Origin: Fulvivirga sediminis
GTDB lineage: Bacteria > Bacteroidota > Bacteroidia > Cytophagales > Cyclobacteriaceae
Length of the DNA stretch: 64,000 nt
Assembly: GCF_016757215.1 (NCBI RefSeq)
Contig: NZ_JAESIY010000001.1
Span: 372,001-436,000, forward strand
Direction of reading: 5' to 3'
Part shown: positions 27,651 to 36,650 of the stretch, in pieces
How the letters are laid out: the number at the start of each line of letters is the position of its first letter
How positions within the stretch are numbered: position 1 is the stretch's first letter
Made by a program: the position numbers and the translations under genes
Notes under the pieces: generated by a model
Seen by the model: only the letters and a program-made list of their open reading frames with translations
Told to the model about the DNA's origin: nothing
Database searches by the model: none

Positions 27651-28931
27651 ATGAGCGATAATAATACAGAAGCCAAAGGATATTTAGATATGGAGTTACT
27701 ACGCTTCTCTACAGCAGGAAGTGTAGATGACGGTAAAAGTACCCTGATAGGTAGACTACTATACGATTCTAAGTCTATCTTTGAAGATCAATATGAGGCA
27801 ATAGAGGAATCTAGTCGTAGAAAAGGTGATGAAAATGTAAACCTTGCATTACTTACTGACGGACTTCGTGCAGAGCGAGAGCAGGGTATTACTATAGATG
27901 TAGCCTACAGGTATTTTGCTACACCGAAAAGAAAATTCATTATTGCTGATACTCCGGGACATATTCAGTACACCAGAAATATGGTTACAGGAGCGTCTAC
28001 TGCTAACTTGGCCCTAATACTGGTAGATGCCAGAAATGGGGTGGTGGAGCAGACTTTCAGGCATACATTTATAGCTTCACTGTTAGGCATTCCTCACGTT
28101 GTATTTTGTATTAACAAAATGGACTTGGTGGATTATAGCCAAGACGTTTATAACAAGATCAAAGCTGATATTGAGTCTTTCTCCGCTAAGCTAGATGTGA
28201 AAGATATTCGTTTTATCCCTATCAGTGCGCTGAAAGGAGACAATGTGGTAAACGAATCAGAAAATATGGCATGGCACAAGGGTGGTACATTATTGTACAT
28301 GCTAGAAAATATACATATTGGTAGTGATCATAACCACATCGATTGTAGATTCCCTGTGCAGTATGTAATCAGACCACAATCAGATAAATTTCATGATTAT
28401 AGAGGTTATGCAGGTAGAATTGCCGGCGGAGTATTTAAGCCCGGTGATGACGTAACTGTATTACCTTCTGGTTTTACTTCTAAAATCAAGAGTATTGATT
28501 CTTATGAGGGTGAGCTGAAGGAAGCATTTGCTCCTATGTCAGTAACTATCCAACTGGAAGATGATATAGACATTAGCCGTGGTGATATGATCGTTAGGGA
28601 AAATAATAAACCTAATATCGGCCAAGATGTAGATGTCATGCTTTGCTGGATGAATGATAAACCTTTGGTGCCAAATGGAAAATATGCTATTAAACATACT
28701 ACCAATGATGCCAGATGTATGGTGAAAAATGTTCAATATAAGGTGAACGTTAATACGCTGCACCGTATTGAAGATGATAAGAACATTAAAATGAATGATA
28801 TAGCTCGTGTAACACTGCGTACAACAAGACCATTGTTCTTTGATAGGTACAGCAGAAATAGAATTACGGGTAGTGTTATATTGATAGATGAAGCGACTAA
28901 TGAAACAGTAGCCGCGGGTATGATAATTTAA
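27651..28931 (+). CDS. cysN: Sulfate adenylyltransferase subunit 1 CysN (GTPase)
   Basis: A 426-residue EF-Tu-like GTPase that drives APS synthesis by CysD. It has the G1 motif GSVDDGKSTLIGRLL, an EQGITIDVAYRYF switch segment, DTPGHIQYTRNM (G3) and NKMDL (G4), followed by two beta-barrel domains. There is no fused CysC domain, which fits the separate cysC gene. A 73-bp gap separates it from cysD, and only 3 bp separate it from pheS, so pheS is probably on the same transcript. Confidence 0.95.
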   Translation: MSDNNTEAKGYLDMELLRFSTAGSVDDGKSTLIGRLLYDSKSIFEDQYEAIEESSRRKGDENVNLALLTDGLRAEREQGITIDVAYRYFATPKRKFIIADTPGHIQYTRNMVTGASTANLALILVDARNGVVEQTFRHTFIASLLGIPHVVFCINKMDLVDYSQDVYNKIKADIESFSAKLDVKDIRFIPISALKGDNVVNESENMAWHKGGTLLYMLENIHIGSDHNHIDCRFPVQYVIRPQSDKFHDYRGYAGRIAGGVFKPGDDVTVLPSGFTSKIKSIDSYEGELKEAFAPMSVTIQLEDDIDISRGDMIVRENNKPNIGQDVDVMLCWMNDKPLVPNGKYAIKHTTNDARCMVKNVQYKVNVNTLHRIEDDKNIKMNDIARVTLRTTRPLFFDRYSRNRITGSVILIDEATNETVAAGMII

Positions 28932-28934
28932 GGT

Positions 28935-29960
28935 ATGCAGGAAAAGGTTGATGAAATATTAGCTGAGATTGAAAGCGCTAATGCCTCTAGCCAGGATGAG
29001 TTAGAACAATTCCGCATGCGCTTCATCAGCAAAAAAAGTGTTGTAGGTGAACTTTTTGCTGGACTCAAAGATGTTCCTAATGACCAAAAGAAGGCATATG
29101 GAATGAAGCTTAATGAGGTGAAGCAAGCAGCTCAGAATAAGTTTAAAGAGCTTATAGATGCATTAGAATCTTCTGGCTCTGAAGGAGCAGAGCAACATGG
29201 TGACCTGAGCTTACCTCCAGCAGGAGTAGGCTTGGGAAGCATGCATCCTTTGACATATGTAAGGAATCAGATTATTCAGATCTTTGAGAGAATCGGCTTT
29301 AACGTATCTGATGGCCCTGAGATAGAAGATGACTTTCATAATTTCACAGCACTTAATTTTCCTGAAAATCACCCTGCTAGGGAGATGCAGGATACTTTCT
29401 TTATAGAAAGAAATCCTGATATACTATTAAGAACTCATACCTCTGGGGTTCAAGTGAGGCTTATGACTAATCAGAAGCCTCCTTTAAGGTCCATTATGCC
29501 AGGAAGAGTGTATAGAAATGAGGCCATTTCAGCTAGAGCACACTGTGTTTTTCATCAGGTGGAAGGTATTTATGTAGATAAGAATGTAAGTTTTGTTGAC
29601 CTAAAACAGACCTTGTATCATTTCGCTAAAGAGATGTTTGGGAAGGATACCAAAGTACGTTTCAGACCATCTTATTTTCCTTTTACTGAACCTAGTGCTG
29701 AGATAGATATTTCATGTCAGATCTGTAAAGGTGATGGCTGCCAGCTTTGTAAATACACAGGCTGGGTAGAAATAGGTGGGTCTGGTATGGTAGATCCGAA
29801 TGTGCTGGCTAATTGCGATATTGACCCAGAAGAGTATACCGGATTCGCTTTTGGTATGGGTGTGGAGAGAATCACTCAGCTCAAGTTTAGGGTGAATGAT
29901 TTGCGTCTATATACTGAAAATGATGTACGGTTCTTACAGCAATTTAAAACACTACATTAA
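28935..29960 (+). CDS. pheS: Phenylalanyl-tRNA synthetase alpha subunit PheS
   Basis: A 341-residue class II synthetase subunit. The N-terminal coiled coil is followed by the catalytic core: motif 2 around GRVYRNEAISARAH, and the C-terminal FGMGVERITQLKF (motif 3). A cysteine cluster, CQICKGDGCQLCKYTGW, may bind zinc, as in several bacterial PheS proteins. pheT is not adjacent. It sits 3 bp after cysN and is directly followed by a 3-hydroxyacyl-CoA dehydrogenase gene, so a tRNA synthetase is embedded in a metabolic operon. Confidence 0.96.
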   Translation: MQEKVDEILAEIESANASSQDELEQFRMRFISKKSVVGELFAGLKDVPNDQKKAYGMKLNEVKQAAQNKFKELIDALESSGSEGAEQHGDLSLPPAGVGLGSMHPLTYVRNQIIQIFERIGFNVSDGPEIEDDFHNFTALNFPENHPAREMQDTFFIERNPDILLRTHTSGVQVRLMTNQKPPLRSIMPGRVYRNEAISARAHCVFHQVEGIYVDKNVSFVDLKQTLYHFAKEMFGKDTKVRFRPSYFPFTEPSAEIDISCQICKGDGCQLCKYTGWVEIGGSGMVDPNVLANCDIDPEEYTGFAFGMGVERITQLKFRVNDLRLYTENDVRFLQQFKTLH

Positions 29961-30824
29961 ATGCTACATACGGTTGATGATATTAAAACCGTTGGCGTAG
30001 TAGGAGCAGGAACTATGGGGTTAGGCATTGCGCAGGTTTGCGCTATGGCTGGCTTTAAAACTGCTTTGTATGATATTAATGAGGAGGTGCTTAAGAAAGC
30101 TGAAAGAAGCATTCTTAGCAATTTCAACAAAGGAATAGAAAAAGGAAAGGTTACCGAAAGTCAAAAGGAAAAGGCTTTAGGTAGCCTTTCTTTTATTACA
30201 GAAATAAATCAACTAAAGGCAGACCTAATTATTGAGGCTGTTTTGGAGGATTTAGAGGTGAAGCAAAAGCTATTTAAAGAGTTAGAACACATCAATAATT
30301 CCGAAACTATTTTAGCTACTAATACTTCTTCTATTCCTATTTCTAAAATTGCATCTACATTAGATTATCCTGAGAGGGTTATAGGGATTCATTTTTTTAA
30401 TCCTGCCCATATAATGAGGTTAGTGGAAGTAATAGCCGGAATTAGTACTGAAGCTCTAGTGTTAGATCTAACAAAGGCATTTGTAATGAGGCTCGGAAAA
30501 ACACCTGTAGAAGCGAAAGACTCTCCTGGCTTTATAGTTAATAGAGTGGCCCGACATTTTTACGTAGAAAGCCTTAAAATCGTTGAGGAAGGTGTTGTAG
30601 ATGTAGAAGGCGTTGATAGACTTATGGAGGCTTCAGGCTTTCGTATGGGGCCTTTTAGGCTCATGGATTTGATAGGTATAGACACTAACTTTTCAGTAAC
30701 ACAAAGCATGTATAATGCATTTCACTATAATGCTAAATTCAGGCCTAGCCGAATACAGGAACAAAAGGTAAATGCTGGCCATAATGGACGTAAATCAGGT
30801 AAGGGTTTTTACAACTATGAATAG
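29961..30824 (+). CDS. 3-hydroxyacyl-CoA (3-hydroxybutyryl-CoA) dehydrogenase
   Basis: A 287-residue stand-alone dehydrogenase that interconverts 3-hydroxyacyl-CoA and 3-ketoacyl-CoA with NAD(P). The dinucleotide loop is VGVVGAGTMGLGIAQVCAMAG, the conserved IGIHFFNPAHIMRLVEVI holds the active-site histidine, and KDSPGFIVNRV starts the C-terminal domain. The length is right for the Hbd/PaaH type without a fused hydratase. It starts on the base after the pheS stop and ends inside the start of the Rieske-like gene. Confidence 0.92.
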   Translation: MLHTVDDIKTVGVVGAGTMGLGIAQVCAMAGFKTALYDINEEVLKKAERSILSNFNKGIEKGKVTESQKEKALGSLSFITEINQLKADLIIEAVLEDLEVKQKLFKELEHINNSETILATNTSSIPISKIASTLDYPERVIGIHFFNPAHIMRLVEVIAGISTEALVLDLTKAFVMRLGKTPVEAKDSPGFIVNRVARHFYVESLKIVEEGVVDVEGVDRLMEASGFRMGPFRLMDLIGIDTNFSVTQSMYNAFHYNAKFRPSRIQEQKVNAGHNGRKSGKGFYNYE

Positions 30825-31254
30825 ATACTTTTTATTTATTGCAGTGTTTTCTTTCGGCCTGTTTTCAGGTTGTGGAGAAGAGAGTTATCAGGACGAAATG
30901 CCATATACGGGCTTTCCTGATGTTTATATGAACCTCGACCTACCGCAGTATAATTCACTATCTTTTGATGGAGGATTTTATTTGCTTGATAAAGGAGTGC
31001 GAGGTATTATAGTTTATAGATCTAGTGGTAGTGAGTTCCATGCCTATGAGCAAAATTGCCCTTATCATCCTTATGAAGCTTGTGCCACGGTGAGTGTGCA
31101 TAACTCCGGGTTATACATATTTTGCCCTTGTTGTCAATCCCAGTTTAGTTTTGATTCAGGGAATCCTATTGGAGGCCCTTCGCAATACCCTTTGAGAGAG
31201 TATGTGACTCATCTTACCCTTCGTTCTCTTACCGTTACAGACGAGATATTATAA
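30817..31254 (+). CDS. Rieske-like lipoprotein with altered iron-sulfur ligands
   Basis: A protein of about 145 residues with a lipoprotein signal (hydrophobic stretch ending in FSGC, lipid cysteine at 19). The rest resembles a small Rieske domain: a CPYHP segment, then CPCCQSQFSF, then GNPIGGPSQYPLREY, which corresponds to the Rieske GPAxxPL loop. Canonical Rieske proteins have CxH and CxxH. Here the first pair is C81-x-x-H84 and the second C103-x-x-C106, so the cluster may be lost or bound differently. ATG 30817 overlaps the preceding stop and gives the signal peptide; ATG 30772 is less likely. Confidence 0.75.
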   Translation: MNRYFLFIAVFSFGLFSGCGEESYQDEMPYTGFPDVYMNLDLPQYNSLSFDGGFYLLDKGVRGIIVYRSSGSEFHAYEQNCPYHPYEACATVSVHNSGLYIFCPCCQSQFSFDSGNPIGGPSQYPLREYVTHLTLRSLTVTDEIL

Positions 31255-31261
31255 ATAAAAA

Positions 31262-31301
31262 AGCCTCTTAGATAAACATGTTATTAAGAGGCTAGTTTTT
31301 T
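31262..31301 (+). terminator. Terminator after the cys-pheS operon
   Basis: AGCCTCTTA (31262-31270) pairs with TAAGAGGCT (31285-31293), and a TTTTTT run follows at 31296-31301. An A-run precedes the stem, so it can also serve the moxR gene that ends at 31316 on the other strand. Confidence 0.8.
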
Positions 31302-31315
31302 CTTTATAATGCCTC

Positions 31316-32293
31316 CTACTTATTTTTAGCTATTAGCTGATCTATTATATTATCTACGGACACCCCGTCAGCCTCAGCTTTAAAATTTCTAACTATTCTA
31401 TGTCTAAGTGTAGGCTTGGCTACTGCTATTACATCTTCAATGTCAGGAGAATATTTTCCATTTAATAGGGCATTACATTTGGCTCCTATTACAAGGTACT
31501 GAGAAGCTCTTGGTCCCGCGCCCCACTCCAGGTAATCATTAGTAATGGCGGTTGCTTTTTCTGAATTAGGTCTGGTTTTATGAACTAATTCCACAGCGTA
31601 TTCCACTACATTGTCTGTTACAGGCACCTTACGTACCAGCTGTTGGAAGAAGTTGATTTCTTCAGCCGATAGCACATGACTCACAGTGGTTTTGATATCA
31701 GAAGTAGTGTTCTTTACTATATCCACCTCTTTTTCGTAAGAAGGGTAATCTAGTAATACATTGAACATAAATCGGTCTAACTGCGCCTCAGGAAGAGGGT
31801 AAGTACCTTCTTGCTCTATTGGATTTTGAGTGGCTAATACGAAGAATGGCCTATCCAAATTATACTTCTTTCCGGCAATGGTTACAGCATACTCCTGCAT
31901 AGACTCTAGCAGTGCAGCCTGAGTTTTAGGAGGGGTACGGTTGATCTCATCAGCCAGAACAATGTTAGAAAAGATAGGTCCTTGTATGAATTTGAAATTT
32001 CTGTCTTTATCCAGCGTTTCTGCTCCTAATATATCTGAAGGCATTAGATCTGGAGTAAACTGTATTCTGTTAAACTTTAAATCTAATACGGATGAAATAG
32101 TTTGAATCAAAAGAGTTTTGGCTAGCCCGGGTACTCCTATCAATAAGCAGTGACCCTGACAGAAGATAGAGGTCAATAGAAGTTTTACCACTTCATCTTG
32201 GCCTATGATTACTTTTGAAATTTCTGCTGACAGCTTTTCATATGCCTCATGAAAGGCATTAGCTGCTTCTACATCCGAATTGTAAGACTTCAT
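31316..32293 (-). CDS. MoxR-family AAA+ ATPase
   Basis: A 325-residue AAA+ ATPase of the MoxR/RavA group. It has Walker A GVPGLAKTLL, Walker B VLADEINRTPPKTQAALLESMQE, sensor 1 in LATQNPIEQEGTYPLPEAQLDRF, and a C-terminal lid domain. MoxR proteins act as chaperones in cofactor insertion or protein assembly, often with VWA-domain partners. No VWA gene is adjacent here; it follows three periplasmic folding genes by 32 bp, so it may be cotranscribed with them. Confidence 0.92.
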   Translation of the reverse strand: MKSYNSDVEAANAFHEAYEKLSAEISKVIIGQDEVVKLLLTSIFCQGHCLLIGVPGLAKTLLIQTISSVLDLKFNRIQFTPDLMPSDILGAETLDKDRNFKFIQGPIFSNIVLADEINRTPPKTQAALLESMQEYAVTIAGKKYNLDRPFFVLATQNPIEQEGTYPLPEAQLDRFMFNVLLDYPSYEKEVDIVKNTTSDIKTTVSHVLSAEEINFFQQLVRKVPVTDNVVEYAVELVHKTRPNSEKATAITNDYLEWGAGPRASQYLVIGAKCNALLNGKYSPDIEDVIAVAKPTLRHRIVRNFKAEADGVSVDNIIDQLIAKNK

Positions 32294-32325
32294 ATATTTT
32301 TAATAGGTTTTTTAGAATAGGTTCA

Positions 32326-33723
32326 TCAATTCAAAATGCCACAATATTCATAATCATCTTCTATGCTTATGAATACGTCACCTCTGGCTTCGTTAAACCA
32401 ATTATTTAGAGTTCTATTTTTCTTTTCGCTAAGAGCAGCTGACTGTATTTTTTGCCAATCATCTTTAAGATTAGCCTGGTGTGGTCTTACTTTAGATTTA
32501 TAATATAAGATTCTTACAGCCTGCTTACCATTATCGGTTCTGAAGCGAATGGGTTTGCTAATATTACCTACCTGCATGCTATCCAGAGCAAAGAAAATAA
32601 CAGGATCTAAGTCTTCACTAGACACCCTAGTGCCTTCATTGTTATCAGTGAAAAAACCACCATTACCAGCAGTATACATGTCATCGCTATATTCTTTGGC
32701 CGCTTTTGCGAAAGTGATAGAATCTTGTGTGATTCTTGTTCTCAGGCTATCAAGATATTCTATTCCTTTTTGCATATCTTTTTCAGAAGGCTCCGCAGAG
32801 ATAAGTATATGGCGGCTGTTATATTCGTTACCTCTTCTTTCTATAAGTTGTACTATGTGCACTCCAAACTGAGTAGTGAATGGGTCTGAGATCTCTCCAG
32901 GCTTTAATTTCAGGGCGGCTGCCTCAAATTCGGGAGCCATTACTCCTCTTTTGGCAAAGCCTAGGTTTCCGCCATATTTAGCACTTCCTGGGTCTTTGGA
33001 GTATTCCTTAGCCATAGCTTCAAAGCTAGCTTCTCCACCTAATATTTTCCTTCTTATATCGTTAAGCTTTTGCTTTGCGGCCTTGAGTTGATCTTCACCT
33101 ACTTCGGGTATTTTTACAATTTGAGCCACTTCTACTTCAGTAGAAAAGTAAGGTAAGCTGTCTTGTGGCATTTTGCTGAAGAATCTTTTAACCTCAGAAG
33201 GAGTAACTTTGATACCTGAGGTGATCGTCTCTTGCATTCTTTGCACCACCAATTGCTCTTTTACCTGATCTCTAAGGTCTGCCTGTATTTCTTCTACGGT
33301 TTTGCCATAGTAAGTTTCCAGCTGCTCGGGCGAACCACCATATTGAGAAAGAATCATTTGCATCCTTCTGTCTAGGTTGCCATCAACTTCTTCATCGGTA
33401 ACTATCACTGAGTCTATCTCTGCTTTGGCTACCATAAGCTTTTGGCTAATAAGCTGGGCTAGTATTCTGCAACGGGCATCTGCCGTAGCAGGATTACCGT
33501 TGGCCAGGTAGTTCATGTAGGTGTTCTCAAGGTCAGACTTTAAAACTATGTAGTTATCTACCTTCGCTATAATCTTATCGGCTACTAGGCCCATTCCTTT
33601 TTCCTCCGTGTCGCTGGCACTAGTTGTAGTTTCTTCTACTTCATCCTGAGCGTTAGCAAGGGACCAATGCAGCACACACAGTATAGCTACTGCGGTAAAT
33701 CTAATTATATATTTCAAATTCAT
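32326..33723 (-). CDS. SurA-like periplasmic peptidyl-prolyl isomerase
   Basis: A protein of about 465 residues with a signal peptide (cleavage near ANAQ), a SurA N-terminal chaperone domain (VLKSDLENTYMNYLA, TRCILAQ-like helix), and two parvulin-type rotamase domains. The first contains AKEYSKDPGSAKYGGNLGF, the second AKEYSDDMYTAGNGGFF. SurA proteins help outer-membrane proteins to fold. I took the ATG at 33723, which gives a clean signal peptide; an ATG at 33744 is seven codons upstream. It overlaps the preceding gene by about 23 bp. Confidence 0.88.
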   Translation of the reverse strand: MNLKYIIRFTAVAILCVLHWSLANAQDEVEETTTSASDTEEKGMGLVADKIIAKVDNYIVLKSDLENTYMNYLANGNPATADARCRILAQLISQKLMVAKAEIDSVIVTDEEVDGNLDRRMQMILSQYGGSPEQLETYYGKTVEEIQADLRDQVKEQLVVQRMQETITSGIKVTPSEVKRFFSKMPQDSLPYFSTEVEVAQIVKIPEVGEDQLKAAKQKLNDIRRKILGGEASFEAMAKEYSKDPGSAKYGGNLGFAKRGVMAPEFEAAALKLKPGEISDPFTTQFGVHIVQLIERRGNEYNSRHILISAEPSEKDMQKGIEYLDSLRTRITQDSITFAKAAKEYSDDMYTAGNGGFFTDNNEGTRVSSEDLDPVIFFALDSMQVGNISKPIRFRTDNGKQAVRILYYKSKVRPHQANLKDDWQKIQSAALSEKKNRTLNNWFNEARGDVFISIEDDYEYCGILN

Positions 33724-34585
33724 TGTTTTGGGTTGCTCGTTCATAAACTTCGTCTTCGAGTTGTTGGGCTAACTCTACCTTTCGCTTATTGATAATAATA
33801 CTTCTTATATCTTCTTTTACAAACTCCAGAGGAGAAATATTGTCTGAGATTCTAAATTCCTGAATCTTAAGGTAATATCTAAATTTATCGTCTGAAGTTT
33901 CTGAATATTTCTGATTTTGTAAATACTGTACTTTATTAGGTATTTCAGCTAAAGGCGAATCTTGTATTACTTCATCAAAAATCATCCAAACAGAATCATC
34001 AAGCTGATACTTAGTGGCAAAGCTAAGACAGTAGGAGTTCAATTCTTCTAAATCCTTTTCTTTTTCAGAGTTGATCAGACCTTTTACTTTCTTGATTTTT
34101 GGTGCATTAAGCGGCAATTTTATGTACTTACCTCTAATGATATTTTGCTTTAATATAAAGTTATCTATATGCTCATCATAATATTGCTTCACCTCTTCAT
34201 CTGAGATACTTTTATCCAAATGTTTATTTACATAGTAAGACTGATACTGATAGCCCATTAAACTGTACTTATAGTCCAGCATCTTTCTTTCAATATCAGC
34301 TTCGTTAAATTCAATTTTAGTAGAAGCTTCTTGTATCAGGAGCTGCTTTTGTATCCAGTTATGAATGAAGCGTTCTACTCTTTCAGAGCTATCTTCTTTG
34401 CTCATAGTGGCAGGTGCTATACCTTCTAGATCTTCACTGTACAGGTACTGATTTTTTACCCTGGCTATGGGTTCTCCTGTATGCTCCTCTTCATTGCTAA
34501 CACCGTCTCTCATTTTGATGAAATCACAGCCCCACAGACAACAGAGGGATAATATGATAATGCTATTTTTTTTCCAACTGCTCAT
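33701..34585 (-). CDS. SurA_N-type lipoprotein without a rotamase domain
   Basis: A protein of about 294 residues with a lipoprotein signal ending in CLWGC. The body resembles the chaperone part of SurA/PpiC proteins (ERFIHNWIQKQLLIQEAS and a helical linker), but I see no parvulin domain motif with GGxLG. It lies between two rotamase genes and overlaps both, so it is likely part of the same periplasmic folding set. The ATG at 34585 is chosen for signal-peptide length; ATG 34609 is an alternative. Function beyond chaperone-like is not clear. Confidence 0.72.
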   Translation of the reverse strand: MSSWKKNSIIILSLCCLWGCDFIKMRDGVSNEEEHTGEPIARVKNQYLYSEDLEGIAPATMSKEDSSERVERFIHNWIQKQLLIQEASTKIEFNEADIERKMLDYKYSLMGYQYQSYYVNKHLDKSISDEEVKQYYDEHIDNFILKQNIIRGKYIKLPLNAPKIKKVKGLINSEKEKDLEELNSYCLSFATKYQLDDSVWMIFDEVIQDSPLAEIPNKVQYLQNQKYSETSDDKFRYYLKIQEFRISDNISPLEFVKEDIRSIIINKRKVELAQQLEDEVYERATQNNEFEIYN

Positions 34586-36545
34586 AAATATACTTACGAC
34601 CTTTCTCATTTACTTTTACAGGGTATTTTTCTCGTAGTTGATCAACCCATTGTTTTTCAAGATAATTCTGATAGTCAGAGATCACCATTCCTTTAATTTG
34701 ATCTAATGCTTTAGGGCCAGGAGGCAATACTTTTTTAATGACTATTAGGTTAAACCTGCCATTTAATTCCTTTTCCTGTATGCCCTCGGTCCATTCTACC
34801 TGATCAATAACTTCTTCCTCTTCTTGTTCAAATACATCTTGTTTAATCTGCAAAGATAAGGCTCCTTTTTGATTATACTCTCTTTCTAGCTCAGCCTTAT
34901 CCAGAGTAGTGTTATTTTTTAGTGAATTTTTTATTTCATCAATAATGTCTTGACTCTTGGCATTATATATAGTAGCCTCTACTCTTTTTCCTGCCTGGTA
35001 TTTATCTAAATTCTTTTCATAATAACTCTTGAGCCCGGTAGAATCTTTTACCGCCTTATTCCACACTTCTTCCTCCATAAGCTGGAATAACAGGATGCCT
35101 TCTTTGTACTCTTTTACCAGCATGCGGTAGTCTAAATATTTATCTTCAAGATGTTCCTCCTCGTATGCTAATAACTTTTGGTCTATATAATTATTATACA
35201 TCTGCTCCATATAATCTTTAGGAGCATAAGAGTTTGGCGTTTGATTTTTAGCCACGTGAGTAAAAAAGTCTTTAGCAGTATAGGTTTTCTCTTTGATGCT
35301 AAATATTCTATTATTCAAAACCTCTACATCTTTGGGAGCCGTCCATTTACCTTTAGTTAGTGTGCTATCAGCAAAAGTTGATAATTTGTCTGCAAATGGA
35401 TATTCACTAAACTCATTTTCCTTTTTTAACTTCGTTATAAAAAGTTTTTTGCTTATCTGAGCTCTGGAGTCTCTGCTAATACGATTTTGTATGGTCGGCT
35501 CCATTTCTTGAAAGCTTTCAATAGGGAGTTTCTTTTCTAGCTTGATGATGTGCCAACCGTATGGGCTCATCACAGGGTCAGATATTTGCCCCGGAGTTTG
35601 TAGTGCGAAGGCCGCTTCTTGAAAGGCAAAAGGAAATTTACCAAGACCAAATATTGGCAACTTACCACCAGTGTTTTTGGTGTTAATATCTTCTGAGAAT
35701 TCTTGAGCCAGCTCATCCCAGTTTACACCGCCATTGGCCTGATCATATATTTCAAAAATTTTATTGCGAGCTTCAAGGGAATCTGCTTTGTCCTGATCTA
35801 TTCTGATCATAATGTGTGAAACCTCAACTCTGCCATGGCTAGGTCTTTTGTTGATTACTTTTATAATATGGTATCCAAATTTTGTTCTTACAGGTTTCGA
35901 TATTTCTCCTTCAGGTGTGTTGTAGGCAGCTGATTCAAAGGGATATACCATTTGCATAGAAGTGAAATAACCAAGATTACCCCCATTATTCTGAGCAGAT
36001 GGATCTTCTGAGTATTCTTTGGCAAGCTTACCGAAGTCGGCCCCATCAATGGCTTTTTGACGTATATCAATAATTTTATTATAAGCTTTTAGGGTATCTT
36101 CAGGTGAGGCATTCTCACCAACCATAATCAGTATGTGAGATGCGTTGATGTCTTGCTTATACCTGTCATACGCTTCTTTTATAAGCTGATCAGTAACTTT
36201 GTTCTCGCTGAGATATGGTTTTTTAAGTTGCTCTTTATAAGTGTCATATTCCTTATGAAAAGCATCAGTAGTATCCATGCCTCTACTTTTGGCTTCTTTT
36301 ATTTTCAGCTTGAAATTTTGGTATAATTTCAGGTAGTCACTAATGTCGGCGTGTGAAAATGCGCTGTCATTGTTAATATTATTCTTTTTGTATACATAGA
36401 TAAACTCATCTGTATAGGTGGAGTCATCAGCTACTGTGAATAATAATAGATTTTTTTGGTTTGAGGTGGTTTGGGTTGAGTTCTTACTGACCTGGCAGGC
36501 GGCTACAAGAGCAAATAGGGTAAGAACATAAAGTAGGTTTTTCAT
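34563..36545 (-). CDS. Peptidyl-prolyl isomerase lipoprotein with two PpiC domains
   Basis: A 660-residue protein with a lipoprotein signal (LVAAC, lipid cysteine at 17). Two parvulin domains are visible: the first with AKEYSEDPSAQNNGGNLGYF, the second with AQEFSEDINTKNTGGKLPIF, each ending in GWHIIKL/GYHIIKV-type strands. A long C-terminal region of charged helices follows and could be a chaperone arm. It is the first of three consecutive folding genes and lies 105 bp downstream of the RsbW-like gene, so readthrough from that module is possible. Confidence 0.88.
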   Translation of the reverse strand: MKNLLYVLTLFALVAACQVSKNSTQTTSNQKNLLLFTVADDSTYTDEFIYVYKKNNINNDSAFSHADISDYLKLYQNFKLKIKEAKSRGMDTTDAFHKEYDTYKEQLKKPYLSENKVTDQLIKEAYDRYKQDINASHILIMVGENASPEDTLKAYNKIIDIRQKAIDGADFGKLAKEYSEDPSAQNNGGNLGYFTSMQMVYPFESAAYNTPEGEISKPVRTKFGYHIIKVINKRPSHGRVEVSHIMIRIDQDKADSLEARNKIFEIYDQANGGVNWDELAQEFSEDINTKNTGGKLPIFGLGKFPFAFQEAAFALQTPGQISDPVMSPYGWHIIKLEKKLPIESFQEMEPTIQNRISRDSRAQISKKLFITKLKKENEFSEYPFADKLSTFADSTLTKGKWTAPKDVEVLNNRIFSIKEKTYTAKDFFTHVAKNQTPNSYAPKDYMEQMYNNYIDQKLLAYEEEHLEDKYLDYRMLVKEYKEGILLFQLMEEEVWNKAVKDSTGLKSYYEKNLDKYQAGKRVEATIYNAKSQDIIDEIKNSLKNNTTLDKAELEREYNQKGALSLQIKQDVFEQEEEEVIDQVEWTEGIQEKELNGRFNLIVIKKVLPPGPKALDQIKGMVISDYQNYLEKQWVDQLREKYPVKVNEKGRKYIYEQLEKK

Positions 36546-36650
36546 TAGGTTAATTTTTAAATCCGGTTAGATCTTATTAAACCTTGCAATTTTAAGCAAT
36601 TCTGTATGAAAATGAGGGGGGAAAGAGAAATATGTAAGTTTTTTGAGGAA

